From Plasmopara viticola (lineage: Eukaryota; Oomycota; Peronosporomycetes; Peronosporales; Peronosporaceae), in contig MBPM02000033.1 in NCBI GenBank assembly GCA_001695595.3, positions 310,001-374,000 on the forward strand: DNA of 64,000 bases, read 5' to 3'. Within the stretch, counting starts at the first letter, position 1; every line of letters starts with the position of its first letter. The position numbers and the translations under genes were made by a program. The notes below the pieces were generated by a model. The model worked only from the letters and a program-made list of their open reading frames with translations. It ran no database searches and was not told the DNA's origin. Below are positions 9,341 to 21,200 of the stretch, piece by piece.

Positions 9341-9857
9341 TATTCACCAATTGCGTGTAACTTTCGTTGTTGAGCTCTGAAGTTGGTGTGGCCGACGCGT
9401 CTTCGTCTGCTAACTTTCTCGATTCTGAATTAGGGGTTGCTGTAGAAATTTTGAGCGACCTCTCTGTCCACAGTGCCTTCGCTTCAGGGTCAGATTCTAA
9501 AGAGGATTCCAAAGACGACGTTTTTATCGGCGCGTTCATGTCAGACGCAGTGCCCGGCATCGGAACGGGCGCGTTCGTGTCCTTCTTCGATAACTTCCGT
9601 AATAATCTTTGCGCGCCTGGGTTTACGGTGTCTGAACCGTTCGCGACCTGCGTAGGTTCGGGCTCGGGTGTGTCACTTCCATCAAGATTGACACTTTTAC
9701 TGGCATCACCGAGACTAACGCTTGCCTTGAGTTGTCGGTAGTCAAAAGCCCGTTCGGCTGTCGCAAGACCCGTCGAGCAGAATGCGATGGCGGTTGCGAT
9801 GACTACCGCGAGGTCCGACGCTCGTCTCCTGCAATTCCACCGCCGTCTGCGCTCCAT
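5172..9857 (-). CDS. N-terminal part of giant repeat protein: signal peptide, RLLR motif, about 21 acidic repeats
   Basis: The start ATG (9855-9857) is followed by an Arg-rich n-region and a hydrophobic core ending in CSTGLATA, a good secretory signal peptide. A linker then contains GAQRLLRKLSKKD (about residue 83), which fits the RxLR consensus, although no EER follows closely. Residues from about 170 on are about 21 tandem units of 63-67 aa. Each has a core TQWPSETP-x-TPTAT-x-GS-x-SSKDADEDALTTP, with Asn/Glu-rich spacers holding potential N-glycosylation sites. The composition (acidic, Thr/Ser/Pro-rich, few Cys) suggests an extended mucin-like ectodomain. The frame ends at 5172 only after two one-base losses. 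The true gene very probably runs on to 1364 (about 2,830 residues in total). If the breaks are real, this part alone would be a soluble secreted repeat protein. Confidence 0.75.
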   Translation of the reverse strand: MERRRRWNCRRRASDLAVVIATAIAFCSTGLATAERAFDYRQLKASVSLGDASKSVNLDGSDTPEPEPTQVANGSDTVNPGAQRLLRKLSKKDTNAPVPMPGTASDMNAPIKTSSLESSLESDPEAKALWTERSLKISTATPNSESRKLADEDASATPTSELNNESYTQLVNMETGVPFQSLASDPNNQSNTQWSSETPETLTATPGLGSSTDAEEDALTTPSPELNNVIDGTGLQWMNMETENLSNPPTLDPNNSPNTQWPNDTPETPTATPGAGSSKDADEDALTTPSPEPNNETNVFNSQSVNLETNVPSQSPALDPTNPSNTQWPSETPDTPTATPGAGSSKDADEDALTTPSPEPNNETNVFNSQSVNLETNVPSQSPALDPTNPSNTQWPSETPDTPTATPGAGSSKDADEDALTTPSPEPNNETNVFNSQSVNLETNVPSQSPALDPTNPPNTQWPSETPETSTATPGSGSSKDADEDALTTPSPEPNNETNVINTQSVNLETNVPSQLPASDPTNPSNTQWPSETPNTPTATPGSGSSKDADEDALTTPSPEPNNETNVFNTQSVNLETNVPSQSPALDPTNPPNTQWPSETPDTPTAMSGSGSSKDADEDALTTPVPELNNENNGTDAPWMNMETENSSNPPTLVPTNPPNTQWPSETPDTPKATSGSGSSKDADEDALQTPSPEPNIETNVFDSQSVNLETNVPSQSPALDPTNPPITQWPSETPDTPTAMSGSGSSKDAEEDALTTPVPELNNENNGTDAPWMNMETENSSNPPTLVPTNPPNTQWPSETPNTPTATPGSGSSKDADEDALTTPSPEPNNETNVFNTQSVNLETNVPSQSPALDSSNSPNTQWPSETPDIPTATSGSGSSKDADEEALTTPSPEPNNETNVFNSQSVNLETNVPSQSPALDPSNPPNTQWPSETPDTPTATSGSGSSKDADEDALTTPIPELNNENNETEAPWINLETENSSNSPTDPPITQWPSETPDTPTATTDSGSSKDADEDALTTPSPESNIDSDGTDSQWLNMETENFSNSPTLDPNNQSDTQRPSETPQTPTATSGSESSKDADEDALTTPVPELNNENIETDAPWINLETENSSNPPTDPPITQWPSETPQTPTATSGSEPSKDADEDALTTPVPELNNENNETDAPWINLETENSSNPPTDPPITQWPSETPHTPTATTDPGSGKDADEDALTTPIPELNNENNGTDVQWMNMETENSSNPPTLDPNNQPNTQWPSETPQTPAATSDSGSSKDADEDALTTPSPESNIDSDGTDSQWVNMETENIPNSPTLDPNNQSDTQWPSETPQTPTATSGSESSKDADEDALTTPVPELNNENIETDAPWINLETENSSNPPTDPPITQWPSETPQTPTATSGSEPSKDADEDALTTPAPELNNENNETDAPWINLETENSSNPPTDPPITQWPSETPDTPTATTDSGSSKDADEDALTTPVPELNNENNGTDAQWMNMETENSSNPPTLDPNNQPNTQWPSETPDTPTATSGSGSSKDADEDALTTPSPESNIDSDGPIRNGEYGD
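5188..5204 (-). other. Paired one-base losses splitting the giant repeat gene
   Basis: In the equivalent unit at 4603-4640 the plus strand reads CACCCATTGCG and GGTCCCGTCG. Here it reads CACCATTGCG and GGTCCGTCG. Each CCC is reduced to CC, about 15 bases apart, giving a net loss of two bases. This ends the upstream frame at 5172 and moves the coding frame to that of 1364-5191. The spacing of equivalent points (4557 to 5335 is 778 bp, 5335 to 6115 is 780 bp) agrees independently. Confidence 0.85.
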
Positions 9858-12800
9858 TCTACCAATTAACCTAGCGTAAATTACCTACGTAGTCCTCCGC
9901 CTCGATGCTTCCTTTATGTTAATGTGTCTCTTCCCTTTTCGTCTTGTTGTCCGTCTTTTGCCTGTACTTCGTTCACTATTTTTCTGTACAAAGTGCTAGC
10001 TTCGAGGAGCGCTGACCAAATGCTGGCACTGCGGCAGCGAGAACGCAGTGCGCACTGATGATAATTCTAAGACCAGTACCGTACGCCTGGTTTGGTGTCG
10101 GAGTGCCCTGGGGCGACCGGCAGGCCTTTGTCATCTTGCTCCGCTTCTACAGGCACAGCTGTTGCAATTAATATATACAATTGTTGCAAATTACCAAGAA
10201 TTTGTCAGCAAGCTGGTACTATTAGCAGCTTGAAAGTAAAATTTAGACAATCTTCTGTATTATTGTCCAGCGTGTTAAAACATGTACTTCAACTGTACTT
10301 ATTAAATTACTACCCATAGGCCTTTTTTCTTAAAAATACGTTTGCGCAAGCAAAATGTAGAATAATCTGCTGCAATTCTAATTTTTCTAAATTTAATTAC
10401 TGTGTCATTGTGGCTTGCGGTCGTACCGCTTTTGTTGACTCAGTGTAAATAGCAACATTCAGACCACCCTGTCCCCGAAGCACTGCTCTGTGCACGTCTT
10501 CTTTATCGACCGCACGATATTCTCGGCTCTGACGCATTTTTGTCCCATTCCCTTTATTTACTTGAGGACACTCACTCACAATCAACGCGAAGTCGTTGTT
10601 GATACATGAACCCACTAGGCCTCCCTTTCGAACCAAGTATCTCTTCTGAATGTGTGACAAATTTTTGCAATGCACGTTGAGTCGGATCAAAGAAGAGAAG
10701 CAAACAAACAAAAGTCATCCACATTTCGTCCTTTCGAGCTGCTGACTGAATTGTTCTTTTCTTAATGAACGATTTCCAGGGCAGGCTTCACAAAGATGCC
10801 TCAAAGCTGAGACGGTGCAGCCTGTAGCCCGCTCAAAACCCAGCACATTGCTTGGAACCGACAAATTTGCTGATCAGTTGGCTGTCATTTGTGCTAACGA
10901 TACATTATGTCTCGACTCTGCTGCGCTTATACACAAGTCAAGGTTAAAACCACGAAGCTGACACCAGAATTCAAGGCTTCATTATCGCGAGTTTGTATGT
11001 TTTGGACATTCAGACGTGAATTGCACGGAAAGGTTTCGGCGACAGCCATATCGCACCTCCCACCACTTGACCACTGCAGCAACTAGCACTGCAGCAGACA
11101 AGGTTTGGGATGTATTGGATTCTTAAATGACACTCACCAATTGTATGATATTAGAGCATAATTGGTATGTTGCCATGGTATTGATAGCCCCACGGCAGTT
11201 CGGCTCGGTCCATTCTTGCATGAGCTGCGTCTCTGCGAGGTTCACGCTTCGCCTGCCCCACAGCACAGCATTGTGGCGTGACATCCGCGCGATTTCTTTA
11301 TGAGCATAAAAGCCACCACCGCTAGTGCTAGACAGAGCCAGAACGGCCACACACTCACACGGCGCAACACGCTCGTACTGTTAACCCGTGCAATGGGTAT
11401 GCAGTCATAGTAATGTACCTAATAGTACAAACATGGTTCCAGCACTACGACTTAAACTTAGGAATGTTTGCGAATCGTCGTCTAGAATTTGCATCTATAC
11501 AAGAAACTTGGCAGAAAGATAGGATGTTTCGCATCAACTCTCCACGCTGCTCTTATTTTTTTGAAGACTCACAAATTTGTCTTTTACCGCGAGCTCAGGA
11601 ATACGTTTGTAGCCATCTCGCGTCATACATTATTCAAGTGACCATTTCAACCAACGTGCCAAGTAGCGCAAGCGTAATTTGGTCGCATTCCACAAGCTCT
11701 ATGATAACGCTAAATGCAAGACGTCCTAGCAACTTGCAAGCGAATACGATACGCCGTGCACTTTTACCTGACGGTGCAGTTGAGCGCTTCGCTCCACTGT
11801 TCTGAGCATTCTTAGTATATGGGCCTTACTATGCTATGTACTTGGCCCATACAAAGACATACGAGTATACCGACAAAGAGTAGCGTAATCACTTTGGCTC
11901 AAAAAAAATAGTATTTACCACTGCATTGAAATACCACCAGCGATGATAGTGATTCATACCCGCATAGCTTCCCAACGGTTCGCTGTTGTTTAAAGCTGCA
12001 ACGAGGCAGTAAGTGATTGGTAGTAGCGTTGACACATTGACACGAAACACGCATTCTTGATAGTGAGTAGGCAAGAGCAAATTTGACCGATATTGACACA
12101 ATGCCAGGTTCTGGAGAAATTTGCTCCTGTGCCATTCAATGCCAACAACGGACTAGTGAAGCACACGCGTTTGACTCACCGGCGGGCTGGATCGTAGCCG
12201 TCACTAAATATACTCTATTGATAATCTGACTCATTTATAATAATCTGTCAATCGAGCGCAATTGTGTGTTGACGCGCAAAGGTTCCAAAGTCTAATGAAA
12301 CTCAAAAAGGGTATCTTGTACGCTCGCGTGTACGACCAGCAGTACACTGCTGCTGGTCCTACCATCGAGAGCTGCGAAATAAGTTTTAAGGCGTACATAA
12401 ACGACGAACCCATTATGAAGACCTATTCCTTTCTCAGTAAGGCCCGGCGCATCCCGCAAGTATTCTGGTTCTAAGGGCTTGGCCTTTGTCAGTGACTATT
12501 CAGAGCCTTTAAGAAAGTGTCTTGGGGCAGGCAATGAGCTCTTGCTTACTGCTGCTAAATTAGTGGACGTGGTTTTGCTCCCCAATATTTGAGCCCATTG
12601 AAAAGGGACCCGAGTCAGCGGGCTCACGTACAAAGGTCTGTGGGTTGAGGAACGGCCTAGATGCCGCAATCCAAAGGCACAAGTCTACTTGTGGCTGTAC
12701 ACTTCTTAATGACGCTATAAATTGCTTTTTAAGTGTCGCGTTCATGTTGAGTCTACCGAAAGCCGTCTATGGAGATTGTCACCATGATTTGTTTAGGGAA

Positions 12801-13960
12801 TGGCGCCAGATTGTCATCATTCTTTGTACGTGAATGTTTTGTACAATTAAAGCTTGCCTTGATTACAGGCATAGAACCGTGAACGCTAGTAAGATCCAAT
12901 GCTTGTCGAGAAAAATTTCGCATTCAAGCGGCTCTTCGTGTGCTTTTAAGACAAGATGTCAAGATGTCAAACCACCACAAAAAAACCATGTCAAGAAACT
13001 GAGTTCGAGAACGAACGTTCCCACTCTTGAAATTTTTGATTACGCAATCGAATTACATTAATAGATGAAGCAGTTAGTCTCGACATAGTGCAACACCTTA
13101 AATGCTTTTAGCCTAACGATCAGAGGAAAAAGCCAAAAGCACAAATGGTGGAATTGCGAAAGGCATAATTGATAATCTCTCAGGAAGAATAGCAAAATTG
13201 GGTATTCGGCGGTGAGCTATTAAAATGCGGCGAATCCGTATACGCCTTAGTACGGGATTTTTCCACGATTGTGAAATAAATAAGGGTTTAGACTGCGTGA
13301 CGCCTTGAACATCGAAAACAATGCCTTCGACCGAGTAGGGCGACAAGACGAAAATCAGGCAGGTATGTGGTACCTTTGGAAAAAAAGCGTTTTGCGTGGG
13401 AGTGGGCCGGTCGGATGCTGACAGCCTCAAAAGACTTAATGGGCACAGTGATTCGAGCATTTTGAGACTAAAAAAATCGGCACAAAGTACATCAAGATAA
13501 AGTTTGAATAACCAGATTATAAAAACGATGATCATAGACAGAACGGGAGCCTACTTCAAGAGCTACATCAAGAAAGCTATCAGTGCCTTCTTGAATGGCT
13601 GCCGGTAGACTTATTGAAGGGCTACCGATATTCTTTGAAGGCATTAATTTTGTAAACGGCTACCATTTTCAATGGATCGGTATTAAAGATTTCATACCTA
13701 TTTTTTGCTTCATTAGCTGACAGCTACTGGTACTTTATAAGTGCGCCTTGCCAATATGGTCTGTTAATGTGTGCTAGGTTTATGCTGCAAACAGACTATT
13801 TAACCATAGTAATGGATGCTTGATGACAAAAAACAGCACTATTGCCAATGGAGTGGCAATTGGGTACTATCCAAAGTTTGCTAGGCCACGATGACACTCA
13901 TGGCATGAGATATGCTGCGCGATTTCTACGACTGCTCAACAAAATGTATGCACAAATGAT
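9858..13960. other. Gene-poor stretch; only short unexplained ORFs
   Basis: I see no convincing gene. The 104-codon frame at 10397-10711 (minus) is open but unrecognised. Around 10980-11030 (plus) a fragment reads CFGHSDVNC, which resembles part of a CCHC zinc knuckle from a retrotransposon gag and is otherwise decayed. A small hairpin (arms gaccagcag / ctgctggtc) lies near 12333-12358. The region just upstream of 9857 should hold the promoter of the giant repeat gene, but I find no clear oomycete initiator or TATA element. Confidence 0.4.
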
Positions 13961-13964
13961 TGTT

Positions 13965-14235
13965 GATGACTACGACTTAAGATGAAAAATGATGTGGCAA
14001 TAATTAAGCATCTAATGATTTTCGTGAGCCAATCGTGGAGCTGCAGATCTTGGGTAAGCCGCTTGATAAGGCTTGCCAGTTTGCGGTTTTGCTGAGCAGT
14101 CTCCCCGTATATAACAATATCACCTCGTCAATTGAAGATGATATAAGGACGTGACGCTGATTAATGGGAAGTTAAAGCTTCGGAAGGAGTATGTGGAACT
14201 CGAGAAGGGACAATATACGGATCGGATGTTTGGGA
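13965..14235 (+). pseudogene. Ty1/copia gag (UBN2-like) relic
   Basis: Plus-strand reading gives a frame-interrupted match to the copia gag helical region. It includes ELQILGKPLDKA, then QFAVLLSSLP, then YNNITSSIEDD, and after a frame change VTLINGKLKLRKEY. The ordering (a short helix, LxSLP, then an x-I-x-LIxEE-type helix) is that of UBN2 domains. No LTR or pol was recognised next to it. It is a different lineage from the intact copia element at 38.6-42.9 kb, whose gag sequence differs. Confidence 0.5.
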
Positions 14236-14706
14236 GAAATGCAGGACAGATTAAGATAGGCAGGGGCAATAATCGCAAACAAAAAAAATGTTAAAAAAAG
14301 CGGCAGTAACCTCTAGGTGAAGTACTCTGGCCGTGGCCAAGTCGGAAAGGGGGACTGTCAGATATAGCGCTATCGAAAATTCTGACGCTGTATTTGCTGC
14401 TCAAGATCAAGTGGCATATCGATAGCACACATAGCACCTTATCAAAGCGAGCATTTAATTTACAAAGGGCTAGACGCCGGTTTGGAGGCCACCAGCTGGG
14501 ATGCAAGAAGTTGGGAGTGACTTAGACGGGTACGGTCCTTTCTTTAGACTTGCCTGGCTTGTGCATCAAGAAAACCAATCTCATCCAAATGTCAGGTTTC
14601 GTTCGACATCTATTGTGGTCTGGCAAGCTACCAGAAGGCAAGCTCCATCTGCATCGTCTGCAGTCGATTACTAGCGGCATAAAAGCTGGCACAGCGTATG
14701 TCCTGG

Positions 14707-15067
14707 TGTAGCACAGTCGCGAAGAAAACTTATTGGATGTCTGTCGGCGGGCGGGGGGGGCTTGAAACGAGCTAAAACCGTGATATTTAGTGGAGAGCTC
14801 TTCCGACCTATCTTCTTGCCACAGCCTCCTGGTGGCTCTCATCCATCAACTGCTACCCTCCAAAAGGCTATCATTCTTCTTTACTCCATCTGGCTTATTT
14901 GACAGCGTTGATTATTTTTAGCCAATATGGTCCCTTGTTTCTTAATATCTAAAGGACATCTGGATCTTTCTTCTGGATTGCAATTTGTTTATAATCGCCT
15001 TTTGTGGATTGTACTAACTCATTTTTATTTTGAAATATTTCTACTATAATGCGTTAAAGCCGTCACA
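14707..15067 (-). repeat. 3' LTR of decayed Ty3/gypsy element A
   Basis: In plus orientation it begins TGTAGCACAGTCGC and ends CGTCACA. It aligns along its length with the LTRs at 45304-45733 and 51049-51452 of element B (shared blocks near the start, around the CTACTTTACT-CATCTGGCTT region, and near the end). A purine tract (read on the minus strand; plus sequence about 15068-15086) abuts its inner edge, as expected of a polypurine tract beside a 3' LTR. No matching 5' LTR was found. Confidence 0.6.
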
Positions 15068-18000
15068 TTACCTCCTTTCTAAAAGATGCCGATTCTAATA
15101 TATTTGGCACATCTTTTCGGATTCCAAATAGAAGGGATGAGCACATAAATTTGCTTAAGATTCTCCACGGGCTCCGAGGTGGCTTTCTTTTGGTTTTATA
15201 ACGCCATTAACTTTGTATCATATGTTTCCCTTGTATTTACGGTGCTCAATTATGGCTGAACGAGTTGAATCTCGAAGCCATCAGCCAATATGACCTTATT
15301 CTTCTTTCATCGACACTTGGGATCCTTACTTCAACATTGAAATGTAAAATCGTGGATGCAGCTACGTTCCTTCGATGATCTCAACTCACAGAATCTCGCG
15401 AAACTTTTTTCACGATCGGAAATAAGTCAATATCTCTTGGCGCGAGGAAGCAAAAGCTTGCCGCATAAAAGCACCATGTCATCAACTCGGAAGTCTTGAA
15501 CAACGGTTATAATAGTATGTCATGCGCTCTTACGCTTCGCTCATCCGATCCTGTGCGACCTTGAGTAATGTTCTTGACGTGGTACAAACTCTTTTGCTGA
15601 TTTTGCCAACTTGTGGCATTCTGGATCTGATGCCAAAGCATTCGGCATATAAGAAACATATCCTCGATCCGCTTCGGACGGTGACAATCCAACTGTAGAG
15701 TGTACGCGTCGATTATACGCTATCTCAGCCAAATGCAAAAAATCATCCCAATCATCTTTGGCTGAGTTGACGACACTTCGAAGTTATTTTACAATAAATC
15801 GTCTAGTTCTTACCATTAGCGCATCCGTTTGTGTCCTGAAAGCCGAAGCCGAATTGTGTTGCATCTCCACAATTGCTTTCCATAACTTTGATACGAAGTT
15901 AGTGTCGCAATCGGTCACAACAATCTTTGGTAGCCATGGTCCTTCGTGTATTTCTTCATAAAGATCTCTGCAGCATCGTCCGTTTGCTCGTAGCAAAGAA
16001 CATGGCCCTTTTGTTAAGCGATCGACAACCACTATGACGGCATTCAAATCGCATTTGGTCTCTGTACAAACACGATAAAGATATAAGAATGTCGACCCAT
16101 CTGTTTCTTGAAACATCCAGAAACCGAAGTAAATTAGTCTGCCTATCCTTGGTTTACTGACACATTTCGCCAGTGTTGACATAGCGTCAAATTTACATCG
16201 TCAATTTTGGCCAGTAGTATTTTTCACGTACGGCCAAACAGGTCTTGCAAAATCCTGGGTGCCTACCGGTACTGCATCGTGATTTTCAGAGATGACGCGA
16301 GTTTTTGATCTTCGTCGTCGAGAACATAAAGTTGTATGATCATCTTTGCGTGTTCGGTAAACTTAAATGCTATTCCGCAGCGAGTACTTTGGCACCTCAT
16401 CTCCATTTTTCGACTTCTTGATGGTATGCTGTTCCACGCATGCATTGTCTTTGCGGATTGCGCGACTGTAATCAGTAGCTGTTGCAAGCTAACTTGACTT
16501 CTTTACTACCGAATTTTGAATTGCGTGACAGTGCATCAGTCAAGGTGCTAGATTCACCAGAAATCCACTTGCTCAAAGGCTAAGATTTAGCAGGCTCATT
16601 TGATCATTGAGCTACTCTGCGATTTGTAGTCTTCTGCGTCAGGATCATCTCGATACTTCTGTGATCCGTTTTCTATCCGAATGGTCGAACCCACGCCATA
16701 CTTTTAGCGCATGCAAAACTGCAAATAGCTTCTGCTCACGAACAGGGTAATTTGAATTGGCTGGTCCCATATTCCGAGCAGTGAAGGCAATCGGATGCTC
16801 TTACTCTTCCTCCCTCTGAATAATTTTTCTCGATCGCAAACTTCGAGGCGTTTTATTCGTAATGCAAACAGTTCTAAGAAGTATGTAAACCTTAGAACAG
16901 GTGGAAGCGTCAAGCGAAACCTACAATAAGCGACGCAGTGCACTAAACCATCCGATCGCTTCACGAGGGCGTTATTTGAGTACTGTCTTCAAGTAGTCCT
17001 GCAAATTGCGCAAAGTCTTTAAAGAACCTTAAGACATCAACTTTAGTGCCTAAAAAGCCCTTCATTTGCTTTTTTGTTATAAAAAAAGGCTTTTCTAAGA
17101 TAATTTAATCTTGTTGGAGGCCCTTTGGACGCCTTTTCGTCCAATACAAAACTTCTGAGCATGGGATATCATCCACGCAATTTGGCACGGTGACAACTTG
17201 ATGTAAAGTTGCAGTTCTGCACACCGTTTGAGTATACGGTCTTAAGCCGAATTGTGGTCTGCGACACCTTCACTTTCTGTGAACTCGTAAATTTTCTCAA
17301 CTTGAATTCATATCACATTTCTTGAATCTCGGATGATTTTTTTGCAAACGCCGATTAAACGTACCCGGTCTTCCGCTTAGTCCCATGACACATAAATAGA
17401 ACCATATAGTGTCGAAAATGCGGTATATGAGATATCCAATCCACGCAATCTAACCTGATAAAAACCTTAAAGTAGATTCATGCACGAAAAGCAATGACTT
17501 CCGAAATTGTCGTCAAAAGTGTCTTTCTTCGCTGCATCGGTATAGCCAACAAGATCGTCGCTATATTTGGCTGACGATAATCGTGCACAGTGCGCCAACC
17601 TGCAGGCTTCTTGACACAAAATGTTGGTGCCGAAAAGGCAGACGCACCTGATCGAATAATGCCTGGTTGAATCGTCTCTTTGATTCCTTTGTTTATGTCC
17701 TGCGCTGTTCACGACTCTTGCGCCATCGTTTAACGGATGTGGTCTTGGTATCAAATTTAGCGAGAGAATTTGTGTTTAATTCCTTCCCGTACTGGAGGTG
17801 TATCGCTAGGAAGCTCAGTCCGAAATACTCATTTCGCACATAAATTGACCTTGCTGATAGTGCTTACAAAAGTCGCGGCTTTAATCCACCCGAGCCTTGC
17901 GTTGTCCAGCAGCTTATTTAAACGGATATTAAGTCTGTGGCATTTGCTGTAATGCCGCGCGGCGCTCCGTGTTAATGCGAGGAGATGTGCGCCATGTAGT

Positions 18001-18230
18001 CCAGTTGATATCTGGATTTGCTTTTATACCCACATTAGGCATGACTTTGAACGTTTCCGATGCTAAAAGAGAACCAGGTATTTGTAAGTTTATGTGCACG
18101 ATTCGATGCTATCACTCCCTTTCAACCGGGCTCTTATTTACCGTAGGGATTCCTATTGATCCATTTCAATCCTAATGATCTGGTATGTCGATAGGGTAGG
18201 TATGATCGAAGGTCGACATCCGCACTAAGA
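15068..18230 (-). pseudogene. Decayed gag-pol of Ty3/gypsy element A
   Basis: Minus-strand fragments occur in gypsy order. Protease/RT-proximal sequence lies near 17.95-18.1 kb and RT around 17.47-17.75 kb. RNase H around 16.7-16.8 kb includes EHPIAFTARNMGPANSNYP and REQKLFAVLHALK. An H2C2-type region lies at 16.26-16.49 kb. Integrase core around 15.78-16.18 kb includes VIVVVDRLTK and KIVVTDCDTNF, and the integrase C-terminal side at 15.54-15.74 kb includes LAEIAYNRRVHS. Many stops and frameshifts are present, so it is not coding. Gag beyond 18.2 kb is not recognisable. It is closely related to elements B and C. Confidence 0.75.
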
Positions 18231-21200
18231 TTTGATTTGTACATGCGGAGCGTATCGAGTAAGAACTTGGTTCCATCGGATACGTTCGGCCGAGACAATG
18301 AATTTTATGCCAAAAATCGAGCTTTACCAGGCCATTTGTCGTGATAGACATCGGAAAAATATAGTTAACTTAAATTTGGAACGTTCACTCGTCAAGTACA
18401 TTTTTAGTTTTCACTTTTGTCCGCATAGCCCCAACCTGAAAAGCAGAGACGGCTATCACTATCAAGTGCTTATCAAGTTCTTGATACTAAGCTGCTTAGC
18501 AAGTATATCGGCTTATATTGAAATTGTCTTGACGTGTTCCTTGGATTGTGATGATTTTAGTACCCACGAATACTATTGGTAGTAAAGAGCAGTGCTGACT
18601 TCGTAAGCTTGCGATAACAGCGGTATAGCTTGAAAATCACATGTGTAGTCCACAATTCTCTTTCTTATCCAGTCTACCAGCTAATCAAGGTATGCAACTC
18701 TGTAGGTTTCGAAAAGCTAGCTTTTTTCTGACTTCCAACCGGAAGAGCGTCTTTTTAAACAACTGGTCAACATTTTTGGCCATAAAATCTAGATGCCTAG
18801 TGAATCTAGCAAAAACGTTTGTCAAACTCCTCCGCCTGACACCTGCTGAATTCATTGATACCTCTGCAGCTACAACAGGCACAAGACATCACATAGCCGG
18901 AAGTCACTAACTCGGACGGTGCTGACATCATAGCTGCTTTATTAATTTAGACCGTCATGGCGATGTGAATGCGCTGCTGTAATATTATACGGTCTGTGAG
19001 GCTGGTGAGAATGTCCGAAAATTTTGCTGAGCGGTCCGTTCTGATTAATCGAACTCGGCATTTAATTTTGCACTGCCCCGCTTCGACACCGCAGTGCAAA
19101 TAGATCGTACGAATTTAGTTGAGCTTGTCAATTTTTTAATCCACATTATAAGTGAATTGCAGCGTCTGTGGCCTGGATCTTGCGCTCGGGGTTGGCCTGA
19201 TCGCATCAGGCTCGATCAACTCTTGATGATACTTCTTTATCCGACAAAAGCTTGCCCTTGACAGGTTGCATTGGCCTTAGCTATTTCTCTAGCGCATTAC
19301 CATATGATCGGTAATATGACGAGCCATTCTTCAGTAGAAGTACAATCGCCCGGATCAAAGCTTAATTACGTCTGCAACTGTACTGGAACCGCTCGAATGA
19401 TGGATACGCTAATAAGCCAGTGGACGTGTGACGTTGCCAGGTTTAATTGTAGAAAAAAAAGGTATATAGCATTGAAACATTGCATGCTTGAGGCTTCATT
19501 AAAAGACGGTTTATAAAATTTATACAGATAATGCCATACTTTCAGTATACAAGAGGGTCATGTCAAGAAAATGCTTTGTTTTCCTATTTTATATAGCTAA
19601 GTATCGACCAAATGTACAGATTAAACGATTTTAAAGTGATGCAGCATCAAGGTCATGAACAAATACCATTTAGCGCGCCAGATCTGTCCTCTCGTCATCA
19701 TGACTAATCCGTCATTCATTTAGGGCGTAGCTTTAAGCGCTAAAAAGCAATTTTTTTTTTTGGCATCAACACGAGTAAGAAGGCAAGATAACTGTGGTTG
19801 CCACTTTGTCATCCTCTCGGAAACACTGCCTTTATACTTGATACTAGAGAAGCTGACCTCTATTTGATTGATTCGCAAAGCCAAGTTACAGCTACATTCT
19901 GCCATTCGTTCATGCCGTTAGTGCAGCTTCGGACTGCTTGAAAAGCTTAATAGGTAGGTTTTTGCCAGAAATGGATGTGTTGCAGGTTACTTTCGCGCTA
20001 AGTGCACCGACCATTTCTGCATCTGCCAAAAAAAATACATGATAAAGCTATTTCGAGCCTTTTTCGTCAATAATGTACTCCTTTCATTGTAACTTGCCCT
20101 TAATTTTTTGTAAAAAAAATGATGCTTTTGTTATAACTTGGCCTCAATTCACTTACATTTAAGCACTTTACTTTTGTGATAAGTCTAGCTTTCACTTTAT
20201 TGCGAGGGTCGAATTACATGACTGTTATCGTCCTAAGTAGAAAGTAAGAGTTTTCATTGCCCTATAGGCTCGCTACACGGTTCTGTACACAACTAAGAAG
20301 TCACTACAATTTCTTATAAAGGATGTTGAGCGAATTCTGTTGCAACCACTACTTAGTGAGATATGCAAAAAAATTATCATTATCTCGAAGGCCACGACGC
20401 TTTGAAATAAGCTGCGTATTTCTTGTATCATTTTGAAACTACCGAACCAGCCGCTATGTTATCACCTGCATCGTAATACTCAATTTCTTACTGGTTTAAA
20501 AAAATAGTTTTTTCTGGCCCAAAGTGCTTAAAATGTGCAAAATGTCAAGCATCTTTCAGCGCATTATAGTTTCAATATATATGACCTTTGGTTTCGCGTC
20601 ACTGACAACGATGGCGTGAGCGAGGTGATTTAACTTTTATAATTACTCGCCGAGGAAAGGTAAGGAGAAGAGATAAAAAGTGTTGCCAAAACGCGCAAAA
20701 GTCCTATCATTCATAGACAGCCGTTATAGTATGCGCTTATAGTGCTCAATTTCTTTTCTTTAGAAGCGCAGCAAAGAATCGATGCTCCAAATGATTCGTA
20801 TCAGCTGTATTTTGGCAATCGCTGCTGAAGTTTGCCGCAATAAATACATTTTTTAAGACGTAATTGATGATCCTCGAGATTATGTATTGTCGTCGGCACA
20901 TAGATCACAAATGTGATTGAAGTATTAATCTGAACATGATTCATCTAATTGAAGTTTGCTAGTGTATGAATGTACTGCCATTTCACAGTAAACAAAATTT
21001 TGTTGGGCGTTTGCAGTGATCATGAGACATAGCGCGACCTACTCCTACATCACCTGCTATTCTGTCTTAAGATAGTCTTAAATCAGGGATACATATATTG
21101 TCAATAATGCACAACACCACAGTCACTGTTTTAGATACCACATGCGAATTGTTTTCTTTCGTGTCTCAAGCGTCAGGCAAGTTATCAATATTTCTAAATT

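Noticed and set aside
12231..12474. Overlapping opposite ORFs around 12.3 kb
   Set aside because: Short, no motif; partly explained by a small local hairpin.
13113..13535. 140-codon minus-strand ORF
   Set aside because: Hydrophobic start but non-ATG-dependent, unrecognised, no supporting context; likely chance.
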